A DNA stretch of 64,000 nucleotides from Mesorhizobium sp. M2D.F.Ca.ET.226.01.1.1 (lineage in GTDB: Bacteria > Pseudomonadota > Alphaproteobacteria > Rhizobiales > Rhizobiaceae), in assembly GCF_004022705.2 (NCBI RefSeq), contig NZ_RZOY02000009.1, positions 124,001 through 188,000 of the forward strand, given 5' to 3'. Both the position numbers and the translations under genes were made by a program. Shown piece after piece: positions 44,893 to 53,099 of this stretch. The stretch's first letter is position 1, and every line of letters begins with the position of its first letter. Below the pieces are notes generated by a model, which ran no database searches, was not told where the DNA came from, and worked only from the letters and a program-made list of their open reading frames with translations.

Positions 44893-47187
44893 ATGAAGGT
44901 TGCGGTTCTCGGCGGCGGACCGGCCGGACTCTACTTTGCCATCTCGCTGAAGCTGCGCGACGCCGCGCATGAGGTGACGGTCTATGAGCGCAACCGCCCG
45001 GACGACACATTCGGCTGGGGCGTGGTGCTGTCGGCGGAGACGCTGGAGAATCTGACGAAAAACGATCCGGTCAGCGCCGTCTGGATCAAGAAGCATTTTG
45101 CCTATTGGGACGACATCGCCGTCATCCATGACGGCGTGCGCACCGTGTCTTCCGGCCATGGTTTTTGCGGCATCGGCCGCAAGCGGCTGCTGATCCTTTT
45201 GCAGCGCAGGGCGCGCGAGCTGGGCATCAAGCTGCAGTTCGAGACCGAGATATCCGATCCCCGGCCCTTCATGGAAACGCATGACCTGGTGGTTGCTTCG
45301 GATGGGCTGAACTCGAAATCCCGCGCCACTTTCGCCGATGTGTTCAAGCCCGACATCGACACCCGCAAATGCAAGTTCGTGTGGCTGGGCACCACGCAGA
45401 AATTCGACGACGCCTTCACCTTCATTTTCGAGAAGACGGAGCATGGCTGGGTGTGGGCGCATGCCTACCAGTTCGACAGCGAGACGGCGACCTTCATCGT
45501 CGAATGCAGCGAGCAGACCTGGAACGCCTTCGGCTTCGGCCAGATGACGCAGCAGGAATCGATCGCGGTCTGCGAACGCATCTTCCAAAAACATCTCGGC
45601 GGCCATGCGCTGATGACCAACGCCAACCACATCAGAGGTTCGGCCTGGATCAATTTCCCGCGCGTGCTGTGCGAGCGCTGGTCATACAAGAATCTGGCGC
45701 TGATGGGCGATGCGGCGGCATCGGCGCATTTCTCGATCGGCTCCGGTACCAAGCTGGCGCTGGAGAGTGCTGTGGCGCTGGCCGACTATGTCGAATCCGA
45801 GCCTGACCTCGAAGCCGCCTTCCGCAAATATGAGGATGCGCGGCGCACCGAGGTGCTGAAGCTGCAATCGGCGGCGCGAAACTCTCTCGAATGGTTCGAG
45901 GAAGTCGAACGATATCTCGGACTTGATCCAGTTCAGTTCAACTATTCGCTGCTCACCCGCTCGCAGCGCATCAGCCATGAGAATCTTCGTGTGCGCGATG
46001 CCGAATGGCTGGCAGGCGCCGAGGAATGGTTCCAGCGCAAGGCCGGCGCCGGCGGCAACATGTTGCGCCGCGCGCCGATGTTCGCGCCGTTCAGGTTGCG
46101 CGACATGGCTTTAGCCAACCGCATCGTGGTTTCGCCGATGGCGCAGTACAAGGCGGTCGACGGCTGCCCGACTGACTGGCATTTTTCCCACTATGCCGAA
46201 CGCGCTAAAGGCGGCGCGGGGCTGCTCTATATCGAGATGACCTGCGTCAGCCCGGAAGGACGCATCACGCCCGGATGCCCCGGCTTCTACAAACCGGAGC
46301 ACGAGGTCGCGTGGAAACGGCTGGTCGATTTCGTCCATGCAGAGACGGAAGCAAAAATCTGCGCGCAGATCGGCCATTCCGGCGCCAAGGGTTCGACCCG
46401 CGTCGGCTGGGAGGGAACGGATGTGCCGTTGCCGGACGGCAACTGGCCGGTGATGGCGCCTTCGGCCGTGGCCTGGTCGCCAAACAACCAGGTGCCGAAG
46501 GCGATGGACCGCGCCGACATGGACGTTGTACGCGACCAGTTTGTCGCCTCGGCCGAGATGGCAAAGCGCTGCGGCTTCGACATGCTGGAGATCCATGCCG
46601 CGCATGGCTATCTGCTGTCGGCCTTCATCACGCCGCTGACCAATCGGCGCACCGACGAGTATGGCGGCTCGCTGGAAAATCGCATGCGCTATCCGCTGGA
46701 GATCTTCCACGCGGTGCGCGCCGTGTGGCCGGCGGAAAAGCCGATCTCGATGCGCATCTCGGCCAATGACTGGGTCGGCATCGAAGGCGTGACGCCGGCC
46801 GACGCGGTCGAGATCGCCAGACTGCTGCGCGAGGCCGGCGTCGATCTCTGCGATGTCTCGGCCGGACAGACCTCGATCGCGGCCAAGCCGGTCTATGGCC
46901 GCATGTTCCAGACGCCGTTCTCCGACCGTATCCGCAACGAGGTCGGCATGGCGACGATGGCCGTCGGCAACATCTATGAGCCAGACCACGCCAACTCGAT
47001 CCTGATGGCCGGGCGCGCCGACCTCGTGGCGCTGGCCAGGCCGCATCTTGCCGACCCCTATTGGACGCTGCATGCGGCGGTCATGCTCGGCGACCGCAGC
47101 GTCAAATGGCCCGACCCCTATCTGCCGGGACGTGACCAGATCTACCGGCTGGCCGAGCGCGAAGCAGCAGCGGGGCTCAAAGTATGA
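44893..47187 (+). CDS. Fused FAD monooxygenase / OYE-family reductase (2-aminobenzoyl-CoA monooxygenase/reductase or salicylyl-CoA 5-hydroxylase type)
   Basis: 764 residues. The first 390 residues form an aromatic-ring FAD monooxygenase: GGGPAGLYFAISL (7-19), VVASDGLNSKSR near 136 and ALMGDAAASAHFSIGSGT near 275. Residues about 395-760 form an Old Yellow Enzyme-type FMN reductase: MFAPFRLRDMALANRIVVSP, then EIHAAHGYLLSAFITP and NRRTDEYGGSLENR. This fusion is the known layout of 2-aminobenzoyl-CoA monooxygenase/reductase of aerobic anthranilate degradation; database entries also use the name salicylyl-CoA 5-hydroxylase/oxidoreductase. It hydroxylates and then reduces the ring of an aryl-CoA. 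A GAAGAGGAG ribosome-binding region precedes the ATG. It heads the operon 44893-50604. Confidence 0.87.
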   Translation: MKVAVLGGGPAGLYFAISLKLRDAAHEVTVYERNRPDDTFGWGVVLSAETLENLTKNDPVSAVWIKKHFAYWDDIAVIHDGVRTVSSGHGFCGIGRKRLLILLQRRARELGIKLQFETEISDPRPFMETHDLVVASDGLNSKSRATFADVFKPDIDTRKCKFVWLGTTQKFDDAFTFIFEKTEHGWVWAHAYQFDSETATFIVECSEQTWNAFGFGQMTQQESIAVCERIFQKHLGGHALMTNANHIRGSAWINFPRVLCERWSYKNLALMGDAAASAHFSIGSGTKLALESAVALADYVESEPDLEAAFRKYEDARRTEVLKLQSAARNSLEWFEEVERYLGLDPVQFNYSLLTRSQRISHENLRVRDAEWLAGAEEWFQRKAGAGGNMLRRAPMFAPFRLRDMALANRIVVSPMAQYKAVDGCPTDWHFSHYAERAKGGAGLLYIEMTCVSPEGRITPGCPGFYKPEHEVAWKRLVDFVHAETEAKICAQIGHSGAKGSTRVGWEGTDVPLPDGNWPVMAPSAVAWSPNNQVPKAMDRADMDVVRDQFVASAEMAKRCGFDMLEIHAAHGYLLSAFITPLTNRRTDEYGGSLENRMRYPLEIFHAVRAVWPAEKPISMRISANDWVGIEGVTPADAVEIARLLREAGVDLCDVSAGQTSIAAKPVYGRMFQTPFSDRIRNEVGMATMAVGNIYEPDHANSILMAGRADLVALARPHLADPYWTLHAAVMLGDRSVKWPDPYLPGRDQIYRLAEREAAAGLKV

Positions 47188-47957
47188 GTGCCGCGGGGAC
47201 AGTCGACGGCAAGCATGCGCTGGTCACCGGCGGTGGCTCCGGCGTCGGCAAGGCCATCGCGCTGGCGCTGGCGGAGGCTGGGGTAACCGTAACCATCTGC
47301 GGGCGGCGCGAGGCCGAGCTTGCCAAGGTGGCCCGCGCAAGCGACCGCATCCTCGGCATTGCCGCCGACGTCACCGACGAGGCGTCGATGGCGGTCCTTT
47401 ATCAGCAAGCCGAGGCGGCGCGCGGACCGTTCGACATCGTCGTCGCCAATGCCGGCATGGCCGGCAGCGCGCCGGCGCACAAAACGGCTTTGGCCGACTG
47501 GCAACGCACGCTCGACGTCAACCTCACCGGCGCCTTCCTGACGGTGAAGCCGGCGCTGGCCGGCATGCTGGGGCGGAAGACAGGCCGTATCGTCTTCGTT
47601 GCCTCGACCGCCGGCCTCAAAGGTTACAGCTATGTCGCGCCCTATGTGGCCGCCAAGCATGGCGTCGTCGGGCTGATGCGGGCCTTGGCCGCCGAGACGG
47701 CCAAGTCGGGCGTGACGGTCAACGCCGTCTGCCCCGGCTTCGTCGACACCGATATGTTGGAGGAGTCCGTCCAGCGCATCGTCGAAAAGACCGGGCGTTC
47801 AGCAGAAGAAGCAAGGCAGAGCCTCTCGGCCGCGAACCCGCAAGGACGCTTCATCCAGCCGGACGAAGTCGCAGCAGCCGTGCTGTGGCTGTGCAGCGAT
47901 GCGGCGCGGTCGATCACCGGACAGGCAATCTCCATCTCCGGAGGCGAGACATGGTAG
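47184..47957 (+). CDS. Short-chain dehydrogenase/reductase (SDR)
   Basis: 257 residues. The coenzyme motif TGGGSGVGKAIALALAE lies near residue 13, NAGMAG near 90, the catalytic Ser in VASTAGLKGY and the YxxxK pair in YVAAKHG near 155. It probably acts as a 3-hydroxyacyl-CoA or alcohol dehydrogenase in the pathway of its operon. It overlaps the upstream gene by four bases and the following MarR gene by seven. Confidence 0.93.
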   Translation: MSAAGTVDGKHALVTGGGSGVGKAIALALAEAGVTVTICGRREAELAKVARASDRILGIAADVTDEASMAVLYQQAEAARGPFDIVVANAGMAGSAPAHKTALADWQRTLDVNLTGAFLTVKPALAGMLGRKTGRIVFVASTAGLKGYSYVAPYVAAKHGVVGLMRALAAETAKSGVTVNAVCPGFVDTDMLEESVQRIVEKTGRSAEEARQSLSAANPQGRFIQPDEVAAAVLWLCSDAARSITGQAISISGGETW

Positions 47958-48415
47958 CGGGACCGACATCCACCGGGCCGGGCAAGGAGAGGCTGCGGCT
48001 GTGGATCCGCCTGCTGCGCGCCTCGCGCACCATCGAGGCGGAGCTGCGCGAACGGCTGAAAAAGGAGTTCGACACCACGCTGCCGCGCTTCGACGTGATG
48101 GCGGCGCTCTATCGCTCGCCGGAAGGGATGCTGATGAGCGACCTGTCGCGCTTCCTTTTGGTGTCGAACGGCAATGTTACCGGTATCGTCGACCGGCTGG
48201 TTTCCGAAGGGCTGGTGACGCGGTCGCGCCGCAACGGCGACCGCCGCACTTCGATGGTGCGGCTGACCGAGGAAGGCACCAAATCTTTCGCGACGATCGC
48301 GGCCGTCCATGAGGGCTGGGTCGGCGAGCTGCTTGCCGGTGTCAGCGAGGAAGAAGCGAGGCGGCTCACCGGCATGCTGAAATCGTTCCGCAGCAATTGG
48401 GAGGGACGCGAATGA
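47951..48415 (+). CDS. MarR-family transcriptional regulator (second of two)
   Basis: 154 residues from the ATG at 47951. The winged helix is clear: FDVMAALYRSPEGMLMSDLS, recognition helix VSNGNVTGIVDRLVSEGLV and wing RSRRNGDRRTSMVRLTEEG. It lies inside the aryl-CoA operon between the SDR and enoyl-CoA hydratase genes, with overlaps on both sides, so it is co-expressed with the pathway. It is the best candidate for an autoregulating repressor acting at the palindrome at 44796 and its three relatives. In other bacteria such pathway MarR proteins respond to aryl-CoA thioesters; that ligand here is inferred. Confidence 0.93.
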   Translation: MVAGPTSTGPGKERLRLWIRLLRASRTIEAELRERLKKEFDTTLPRFDVMAALYRSPEGMLMSDLSRFLLVSNGNVTGIVDRLVSEGLVTRSRRNGDRRTSMVRLTEEGTKSFATIAAVHEGWVGELLAGVSEEEARRLTGMLKSFRSNWEGRE

Positions 48416-49224
48416 GCGCCATGGCCAGGCTCAAGCCGAAACACTTCCTGTGGGAGGTCGAAGGCAAGGTCGCGAAGATCCGGCTCGACCGACCGGAGCG
48501 CAAAAACCCGCTGACCTTCGACAGCTATGCCGAGCTGCGCGACACGTTCCGCGACCTCGTCTATGCCGACGAAGTCGACGCCGTGGTGTTCCTGCCCAAT
48601 GGCGGCAATTTCTGCTCTGGCGGCGATGTCCACGACATCATCGGACCCCTGGTCAAGATGGACATGAAGGCGCTGCTCGCCTTCACGCGCATGACCGGCG
48701 ACTTCGTCAAGGCGATGCTCAACTGCGGCAAGCCGATCATATCGGCGGTCGACGGCGTGGCGGTCGGCGCCGGCGCGATCATCGCAATGGCCTCCGACAT
48801 TCGCATCGCGACGCCGGAAGCGAAGACCGCGTTCCTGTTCACCCGCGTCGGCCTCGCCGGCTGCGACATGGGCGCCTGCGCGATCCTGCCGCGCATCATC
48901 GGCCAAGGCCGCGCCGCCGAGCTGCTCTACACCGGCCGCACCATGAGCGCCGCTGAAGGCGAGCGCTGGGGGTTCTACAACCGGCTGGTCGATGCGGCAG
49001 CGCTCGAAGCCGACGCGCTCGACATGGCGGCGCGGATCGTCTCCGGCCCGACCTTCGCGCATGGCATCACCAAGACGCAGTTGAACCAGGAATGGTCGAT
49101 GAGCCTCGACCAGGCGATCGAGGCCGAAGCGCAGGCACAGGCGATCTGCATGCAGACCGGCGATTTCGAACGGGCGTACAAGGCGTTCGTGGCGAAGGAA
49201 AAGCCGGTGTTCGAGGGGAATTGA
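48412..49224 (+). CDS. Enoyl-CoA hydratase family protein
   Basis: 270 residues. Crotonase-fold landmarks: VAKIRLDRPERKNPLTFDSY near residue 18, oxyanion segment NFCSGGDVHDI near 67 and VDGVAVGAGAIIAMASDI near 115, followed by FTRVGLAGCDMGACAILPR with the usual second oxyanion Gly. One catalytic Glu position is replaced (GCDMGA), so hydratase, hydrolase or ring-opening hydrolase activity are all possible. It overlaps the MarR gene by four bases. In this operon a beta-oxidation-like or ring-cleaving step on a cyclic acyl-CoA is expected. Confidence 0.9.
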   Translation: MSAMARLKPKHFLWEVEGKVAKIRLDRPERKNPLTFDSYAELRDTFRDLVYADEVDAVVFLPNGGNFCSGGDVHDIIGPLVKMDMKALLAFTRMTGDFVKAMLNCGKPIISAVDGVAVGAGAIIAMASDIRIATPEAKTAFLFTRVGLAGCDMGACAILPRIIGQGRAAELLYTGRTMSAAEGERWGFYNRLVDAAALEADALDMAARIVSGPTFAHGITKTQLNQEWSMSLDQAIEAEAQAQAICMQTGDFERAYKAFVAKEKPVFEGN

Positions 49225-49260
49225 CGATGGGTGCGTTACTGGCAACGCTGGCGGGACAGC

Positions 49261-49417
49261 GCCCCCCTCTGTCCTGCCGGACATCTCCCCCACTTGGGGG
49301 GAGATTGGCAGTTCCGGCGCCGGCTCCAACCTTGCAACGCCTGCGATTGGCGAAACCGCGGGCGACGTCTGATCTCCCCCCTTGTGGGGGAGATGTCCGG
49401 CAGGACAGAGGGGGGCG
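49261..49417. repeat. Long inverted repeat, family B copy 3
   Basis: CCCCCCTCTGTCCTGCCGG...CATCTCCCCC at the left is inverted as GGGGGAGATGTCCGGCAGG...AGAGGGGGG at the right. It matches the copies at 19733 and 29093. It lies within the operon between the hydratase and dehydrogenase genes, in an otherwise 231-bp gap. Confidence 0.92.
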
Positions 49418-49455
49418 CCGTAGAGCGCAGACCCTGCAGAACTGCGGGGGCGCAA

Positions 49456-50604
49456 ATGCCTGACCGCTCCTTCCTTTCCTGGCCGTTCTTCGAAAACCGC
49501 CACCGCGAACTCGCAGAACGCCTCGACGCCTGGTGTGAAAAGAACCTCCCCGTCGATCACCACGACGTCGACGCCGCCTGCCGCGACCTCGTCGCAAAAC
49601 TCGGCCTCGACGGCTGGCTGAAGCCGACGGCGCTCGACCCGGCCAATCCTGGGCCGCTCGACGTGCGCACGCTCTGCATCACGCGCGAGACACTTGCCCG
49701 CCACGATGGGCTCGCCGATTTCGCCTTCGCCATGCAGGGGCTGGGCACCGGCGCGATCTCGCTGTTCGGCACGCCGGATCAGCAGAGCTGGCTTGGAAAG
49801 ACGCGGGCCGGCGAGGCGATCTCGGCCTTCGCGCTGTCGGAACCACGCTCGGGATCGGACGTCGCCAACATGGAGATGTCGGCTGTCCGCGACGGCGACG
49901 ACTATGTGCTTTCCGGCGAAAAAACCTGGATCTCCAATGGCGGCATCGCCGACCTCTATGTCGTGTTCGCCCGCACCGGCGAGGCGCCGGGCGCCAAGGG
50001 GATTTCCGCCTTCATCGTGCCGGCCGACACCAAGGGTCTCGGCGTCGCGGAGCGGCTCGAGGTCATTGCCCCTCACCCGCTGGCGCGGCTCTCCTTCGAC
50101 AATGTCCGCATCCCGGCTTCCGCCCGGATCGGCAAGCCCGGCGACGGTTTCCGCATCGCCATGTCGGTGCTCGACGTGTTCCGCTCGACAGTGGGCGCAG
50201 CGGCGCTCGGCTTCGCGCGGCGAGCGCTGGACGAGAGCGTCAGGCGCGCCGCCGAGCGCAAACTGTTCGGCGCGCCGATGGCAGAGCTGCAGATGGTGCA
50301 GGGCCATATCGCCGACATGGCGCTGGATGTCGACGCCGCCGCGCTGCTCATCTATCGCGCCGCCTGGACCAAGGACATGGGCGCCGCGCGGGTGACGCGC
50401 GAGGCCGCAATGGCCAAGCTGTTCGCCACCGACAAGGCGCAGGAGGTGATCGACAATGCCGTGCAACTGCATGGCGGCGACGGCGTGCGCAAGGGTCATA
50501 TCGTCGAGAGCCTCTATCGCGAGATCAGGGCGCTGCGCATCTATGAGGGCGCCTCCGATGTGCAGAAGGTGGTCATTGCCCGGCAGGTGATGGGAGCGGC
50601 TTGA
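49456..50604 (+). CDS. Acyl-CoA dehydrogenase family protein
   Basis: 382 residues from the ATG at 49456; the frame is open further upstream but only through repeat B. Landmarks: AFALSEPRSGSDVANM near 118 (FAD/substrate loop), WISNGGIADLYVVFART near 155, and the C-terminal QLHGGDGVRKGHIVESLYREIRALRIYEG split around 335-365, where catalytic Glu is expected in the RIYEG segment. It oxidises an acyl-CoA with FAD, passing electrons to ETF. In this operon the substrate is probably a cyclic or ring-derived CoA ester. Confidence 0.92.
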   Translation: MPDRSFLSWPFFENRHRELAERLDAWCEKNLPVDHHDVDAACRDLVAKLGLDGWLKPTALDPANPGPLDVRTLCITRETLARHDGLADFAFAMQGLGTGAISLFGTPDQQSWLGKTRAGEAISAFALSEPRSGSDVANMEMSAVRDGDDYVLSGEKTWISNGGIADLYVVFARTGEAPGAKGISAFIVPADTKGLGVAERLEVIAPHPLARLSFDNVRIPASARIGKPGDGFRIAMSVLDVFRSTVGAAALGFARRALDESVRRAAERKLFGAPMAELQMVQGHIADMALDVDAAALLIYRAAWTKDMGAARVTREAAMAKLFATDKAQEVIDNAVQLHGGDGVRKGHIVESLYREIRALRIYEGASDVQKVVIARQVMGAA

Positions 50605-50675
50605 GCTGCCGGTGGGTCCTGTGAGTTTTCGAACGCCGTCATTGCAGGCGTTGTCTGTTTTTTGGGAGGCTAGAC

Positions 50676-51071
50676 ATGCACACCATCCTGCAGCCTGAGG
50701 GCTGGGCCAAACCGATCGGCTATGCCAATGGCGTGGCCGCGCGTGGCCGGCTTGTCTTTATCGGCGGCCAGGTCGGCTGGAACGCCGAGTGCCGGTTCGA
50801 GACCGACGACTTCGTCGGCCAGGTGCGCCAGACGCTCGCCAACGTCGTCGCCGTGCTGGCCGAGGCGGGCGGCGAGCCGCAGCACATCACCTCGATGACC
50901 TGGTATTTCACCGACAAGGCCGAATATGTCGGCAACCTCAAAGGCATCGGCGAGGCCTATCGCGACGTGATCGGCCGGCACTTCCCGGCAATGGCGGCGA
51001 TGCAGGTGGTGGCGCTGGTCGAGGACCGCGCCAAAGTCGAGATCCAGGCGACGGCGGTCATTCCTGACTGA
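50676..51071 (+). CDS. Rid-family protein lacking the catalytic Arg
   Basis: 131 residues, a Rid/YjgF fold: YANGVAARGRLVFIGGQVGWN near the start, QVRQTLANVVAVLAEAGGEPQHI in the middle and the C-terminal strand FPAMAAMQVVALVEDRAKVEI. In RidA itself the segment reads PARS; the Arg needed for enamine/imine hydrolysis is Met here, and a later Glu is Gln. It is therefore not an archetypal RidA deaminase but one of the Rid4-7 or RutC-like subgroups. It has a GGGAGG ribosome-binding site and may be part of the upstream operon. It converges with the LLM gene, whose stop lies next to its own. Confidence 0.9.
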   Translation: MHTILQPEGWAKPIGYANGVAARGRLVFIGGQVGWNAECRFETDDFVGQVRQTLANVVAVLAEAGGEPQHITSMTWYFTDKAEYVGNLKGIGEAYRDVIGRHFPAMAAMQVVALVEDRAKVEIQATAVIPD

Positions 51072-52163
51072 CTACCGACGAAGCCCGGCCTGCCTCAGCA
51101 GCGGCAGCACGTGGTCGCAGAAATAGGGCAGTTCCTGCGTGTAGTTGACGAAGGACAGCGCGATGCCCTGATAGCCGTGCGCGGCGATCGCCGCCATATC
51201 GGCGGCAATCGTTTGCGGCGTACCGATCAACGGGTAGGTGCCAGCGCCGCCGGCGAAGCGCTGGCGGTAGCGGTCATAGGCATGCGGGTCGTGCGACTGC
51301 GAGAATTCCTTCTTGCCGGCCATATGCGCGTCGACCGCCTCGTGATCGGCCAAGTCGACGGCATAGCGCGTGTAGTAGGCCTGCGCCTCTTCCATGGTCG
51401 GGCGGCAGACGACATGTGCGACCGTGTAAACGCCGACATCGCGGCCAGCCTTTGCGGCGCGCTCGCCGATATCGGCGACATGCTTGCCGGCATCGCTCAT
51501 CTCGGAGAAGGTCGTGAACAGGTAGTCGCATCTGGCGGCGGCGAAATCGCGGCCCGGGCCGCCGAAAGCGGCGTTCATCGTCACCGGACGCGGAACCTGC
51601 AGACTGGCCGGCCGGCTCACCGCCTCGTTCAGCCGATAATAGGTGCCCTCGTAATCAAGCGGCTCGCTCGAAGCATAGAGCCGCTCCAGTATCTCGATCC
51701 ATTCGGCGGCCTGGTCGTATCCCTTTTCGACCAGCGGCGTGCCGAACATGCCGAATTCCTTCGGGTTCCAGCCGCAAACGATGTTGAGCCCCGCGCGGCC
51801 CCGGCTGATATGGTCGACCGTCGCCAGCGCCTTGGCTGCGTAGAGCGGGTGCACCAGCGGCACATGCACGGTCATGAACAGGCCGATCTGCTCCGTGGCC
51901 GCGGCAAGGGCGGCGGCCCAGGTGAAGGTCTCGAACGAGAATTCGCGCACCTTGTTGCGGCCGCCGAAGCCGCGCCAGCGCGCGATCGGCAGCATGAACT
52001 CCAGCCCGGCGCGATCGGCGATCTGGGCAGCCGTCAGATTGTCCTGCCAGCTTGCCGTCCAGCGCTCCGGCACATCCGTGATGGCAAGCCCGCCATCCGC
52101 ATTGGTCGAGAAGACGCCAAGCTTCAGTCTGTTGGAGCCATGCAGCGGATGCGTTTTGATCAT
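51072..52163 (-). CDS. LLM-class FMN-dependent monooxygenase, RutA-like subgroup
   Basis: 363 residues from the ATG at 52163. A GTG at 52190 would lie upstream of the transcription start predicted from the TTGAAA/TAGCGT promoter, so the shorter form is preferred. It has a bacterial-luciferase-type TIM barrel: LPIARWRGFGGRN near 66, IGLFMTVHVPLVHPLYAAK near 100 and HISRGRAGLNIVCGWNPKEF near 130. These resemble RutA (pyrimidine ring cleavage) and related alkane/sulfonate monooxygenases. It needs FMNH2 from a partner reductase not seen here. The Rid neighbour recalls the RutA/RutC pairing. Confidence 0.88.
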   Translation of the reverse strand: MIKTHPLHGSNRLKLGVFSTNADGGLAITDVPERWTASWQDNLTAAQIADRAGLEFMLPIARWRGFGGRNKVREFSFETFTWAAALAAATEQIGLFMTVHVPLVHPLYAAKALATVDHISRGRAGLNIVCGWNPKEFGMFGTPLVEKGYDQAAEWIEILERLYASSEPLDYEGTYYRLNEAVSRPASLQVPRPVTMNAAFGGPGRDFAAARCDYLFTTFSEMSDAGKHVADIGERAAKAGRDVGVYTVAHVVCRPTMEEAQAYYTRYAVDLADHEAVDAHMAGKKEFSQSHDPHAYDRYRQRFAGGAGTYPLIGTPQTIAADMAAIAAHGYQGIALSFVNYTQELPYFCDHVLPLLRQAGLRR

Positions 52164-52190
52164 GTCGGGAACTCTTGAGCCGGAGGGCAC

Positions 52191-52218
52191 ACGCTAGGCC
52201 CGACTAAAAATATTTCAA
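52191..52218 (-). promoter_or_regulatory. Promoter of the LLM monooxygenase gene
   Basis: On the minus strand a -35 TTGAAA (complement of 52213-52218) and a -10 TAGCGT (complement of 52191-52196) are 16 bp apart. The -35 box lies inside palindrome site 3. Confidence 0.5.
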
Positions 52219-52240
52219 GCCTGAAATAGCTTCGTATGAT
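52211..52240 (+). promoter_or_regulatory. Operator-like palindrome site 3 with promoter for the aldolase gene
   Basis: TATTTCAAGCCTGAAATA (52211-52228) is a palindrome with only the central pair unmatched. A -35 TTTCAA (52213-52218) and a -10 TATGAT (52235-52240), 16 bp apart, drive the plus-strand gene. The same site covers the -35 of the divergent LLM gene, so one repressor dimer could shut both. Confidence 0.7.
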
Positions 52241-52287
52241 CGCCGTTTGCGGATATAGATTTCCGACGAGACCAACAGGGGATGGGC

Positions 52288-53049
52288 ATGAGTGAGTTCC
52301 GCCAGAAATGCGTCGGCAAGACGAACCTCATCGGCTCCTTTGCAGCCATTCCGCATCCGGTCGCCGTCGAAGTGATGGCGCAGTCCGGCCTCGATTTCCT
52401 CTGCATCGACTGGGAGCACGCGCAGATTTCGCGCGACATGATCGAGGCTATGGTGCGCGCCGCCGACGTGCATCGGGTGCCGGCGATGGTGCGCGTTCCC
52501 GGCCATGCGCCGGAAGCCATCCAGGCGGCGCTGGACAGCGGCGCGCAGGGCGTGCTCGTGCCTCGCGTCTCGACCGCCGCGCAGGCCGCTTTTGCGGTGA
52601 AGGCCTCGCGCTATCCGCCGCTCGGCGAACGCGGCGTCGGGCCCGGGCGGGCCGCCGGCTATGGCTATCGCATTCCCGAATATCTCGCCGCCGCCAATGA
52701 GCGGATCGTCGTCGCGGTCCAGGTCGAGACAGCGGAAGGGCTAACCAACATCGACGCGATCGCGACGGTCGACGGCGTCGACCTGATCTTCGTCGGCCCC
52801 GGCGATCTTTCGGTGTCGATCGACGCGATCGGCCCGGCTGGTGCGGACAGACTCTCCGAAGCGATCGGGACGATCATTCGCGCGACGGTTCGGCATGGCA
52901 AAACCGCCGGCATATTCTGCGCCAGCCCGCAGACCGTCAGCCGCTGGGCAAGCCTCGGCGCGAGCTTCTTCGTGCTGGCCAGTGACACGATGTTTCTTGG
53001 CGCCGGCGCGGCCGCCAATTCTGCCGCCGCGCGCGATGAGTTGACCTAA
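52288..53049 (+). CDS. HpcH/HpaI-type aldolase / 2,4-dihydroxyhept-2-enedioate aldolase family
   Basis: 253 residues from the second ATG at 52288, since the AGGGG motif abuts the first ATG (52282). The TIM-barrel pattern is clear: IGSFAAIPHPVAVEVMAQSGLDF near the start, CIDWEHAQISRDMIEAMVRA, GAQGVLVPRVSTAAQA and the metal-binding VAVQVETAEGLTNID and FVGPGDLSVSI near 165. Members reversibly cleave hydroxy-oxo acids to pyruvate and an aldehyde in aromatic catabolism. The gene is controlled by palindrome site 3. Confidence 0.9.
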   Translation: MSEFRQKCVGKTNLIGSFAAIPHPVAVEVMAQSGLDFLCIDWEHAQISRDMIEAMVRAADVHRVPAMVRVPGHAPEAIQAALDSGAQGVLVPRVSTAAQAAFAVKASRYPPLGERGVGPGRAAGYGYRIPEYLAAANERIVVAVQVETAEGLTNIDAIATVDGVDLIFVGPGDLSVSIDAIGPAGADRLSEAIGTIIRATVRHGKTAGIFCASPQTVSRWASLGASFFVLASDTMFLGAGAAANSAAARDELT

Positions 53050-53099
53050 AACGGACACGAACAGAGGCGTATCGGCGGGGCAACAGACGAGCCGAAACT

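Noticed and set aside
49231..49455. N-terminal extension of the acyl-CoA dehydrogenase
   Set aside because: It translates repeat B (peptides such as SPLVGEMSGRTE), a known type of false extension; the family start is at 49456.
48109..50499. A very long minus-strand open frame (nearly 800 codons)
   Set aside because: It is antisense to the enoyl-CoA hydratase and acyl-CoA dehydrogenase genes and runs through a repeat; its residue composition is Arg/Ala/His-rich without motifs, as expected from a GC-rich shadow frame.
50676..51071. Calling the Rid protein an imine deaminase that releases ammonia in the aminobenzoyl-CoA pathway
   Set aside because: The catalytic Arg of RidA is Met here and a second active-site residue differs, so this activity cannot be assumed.
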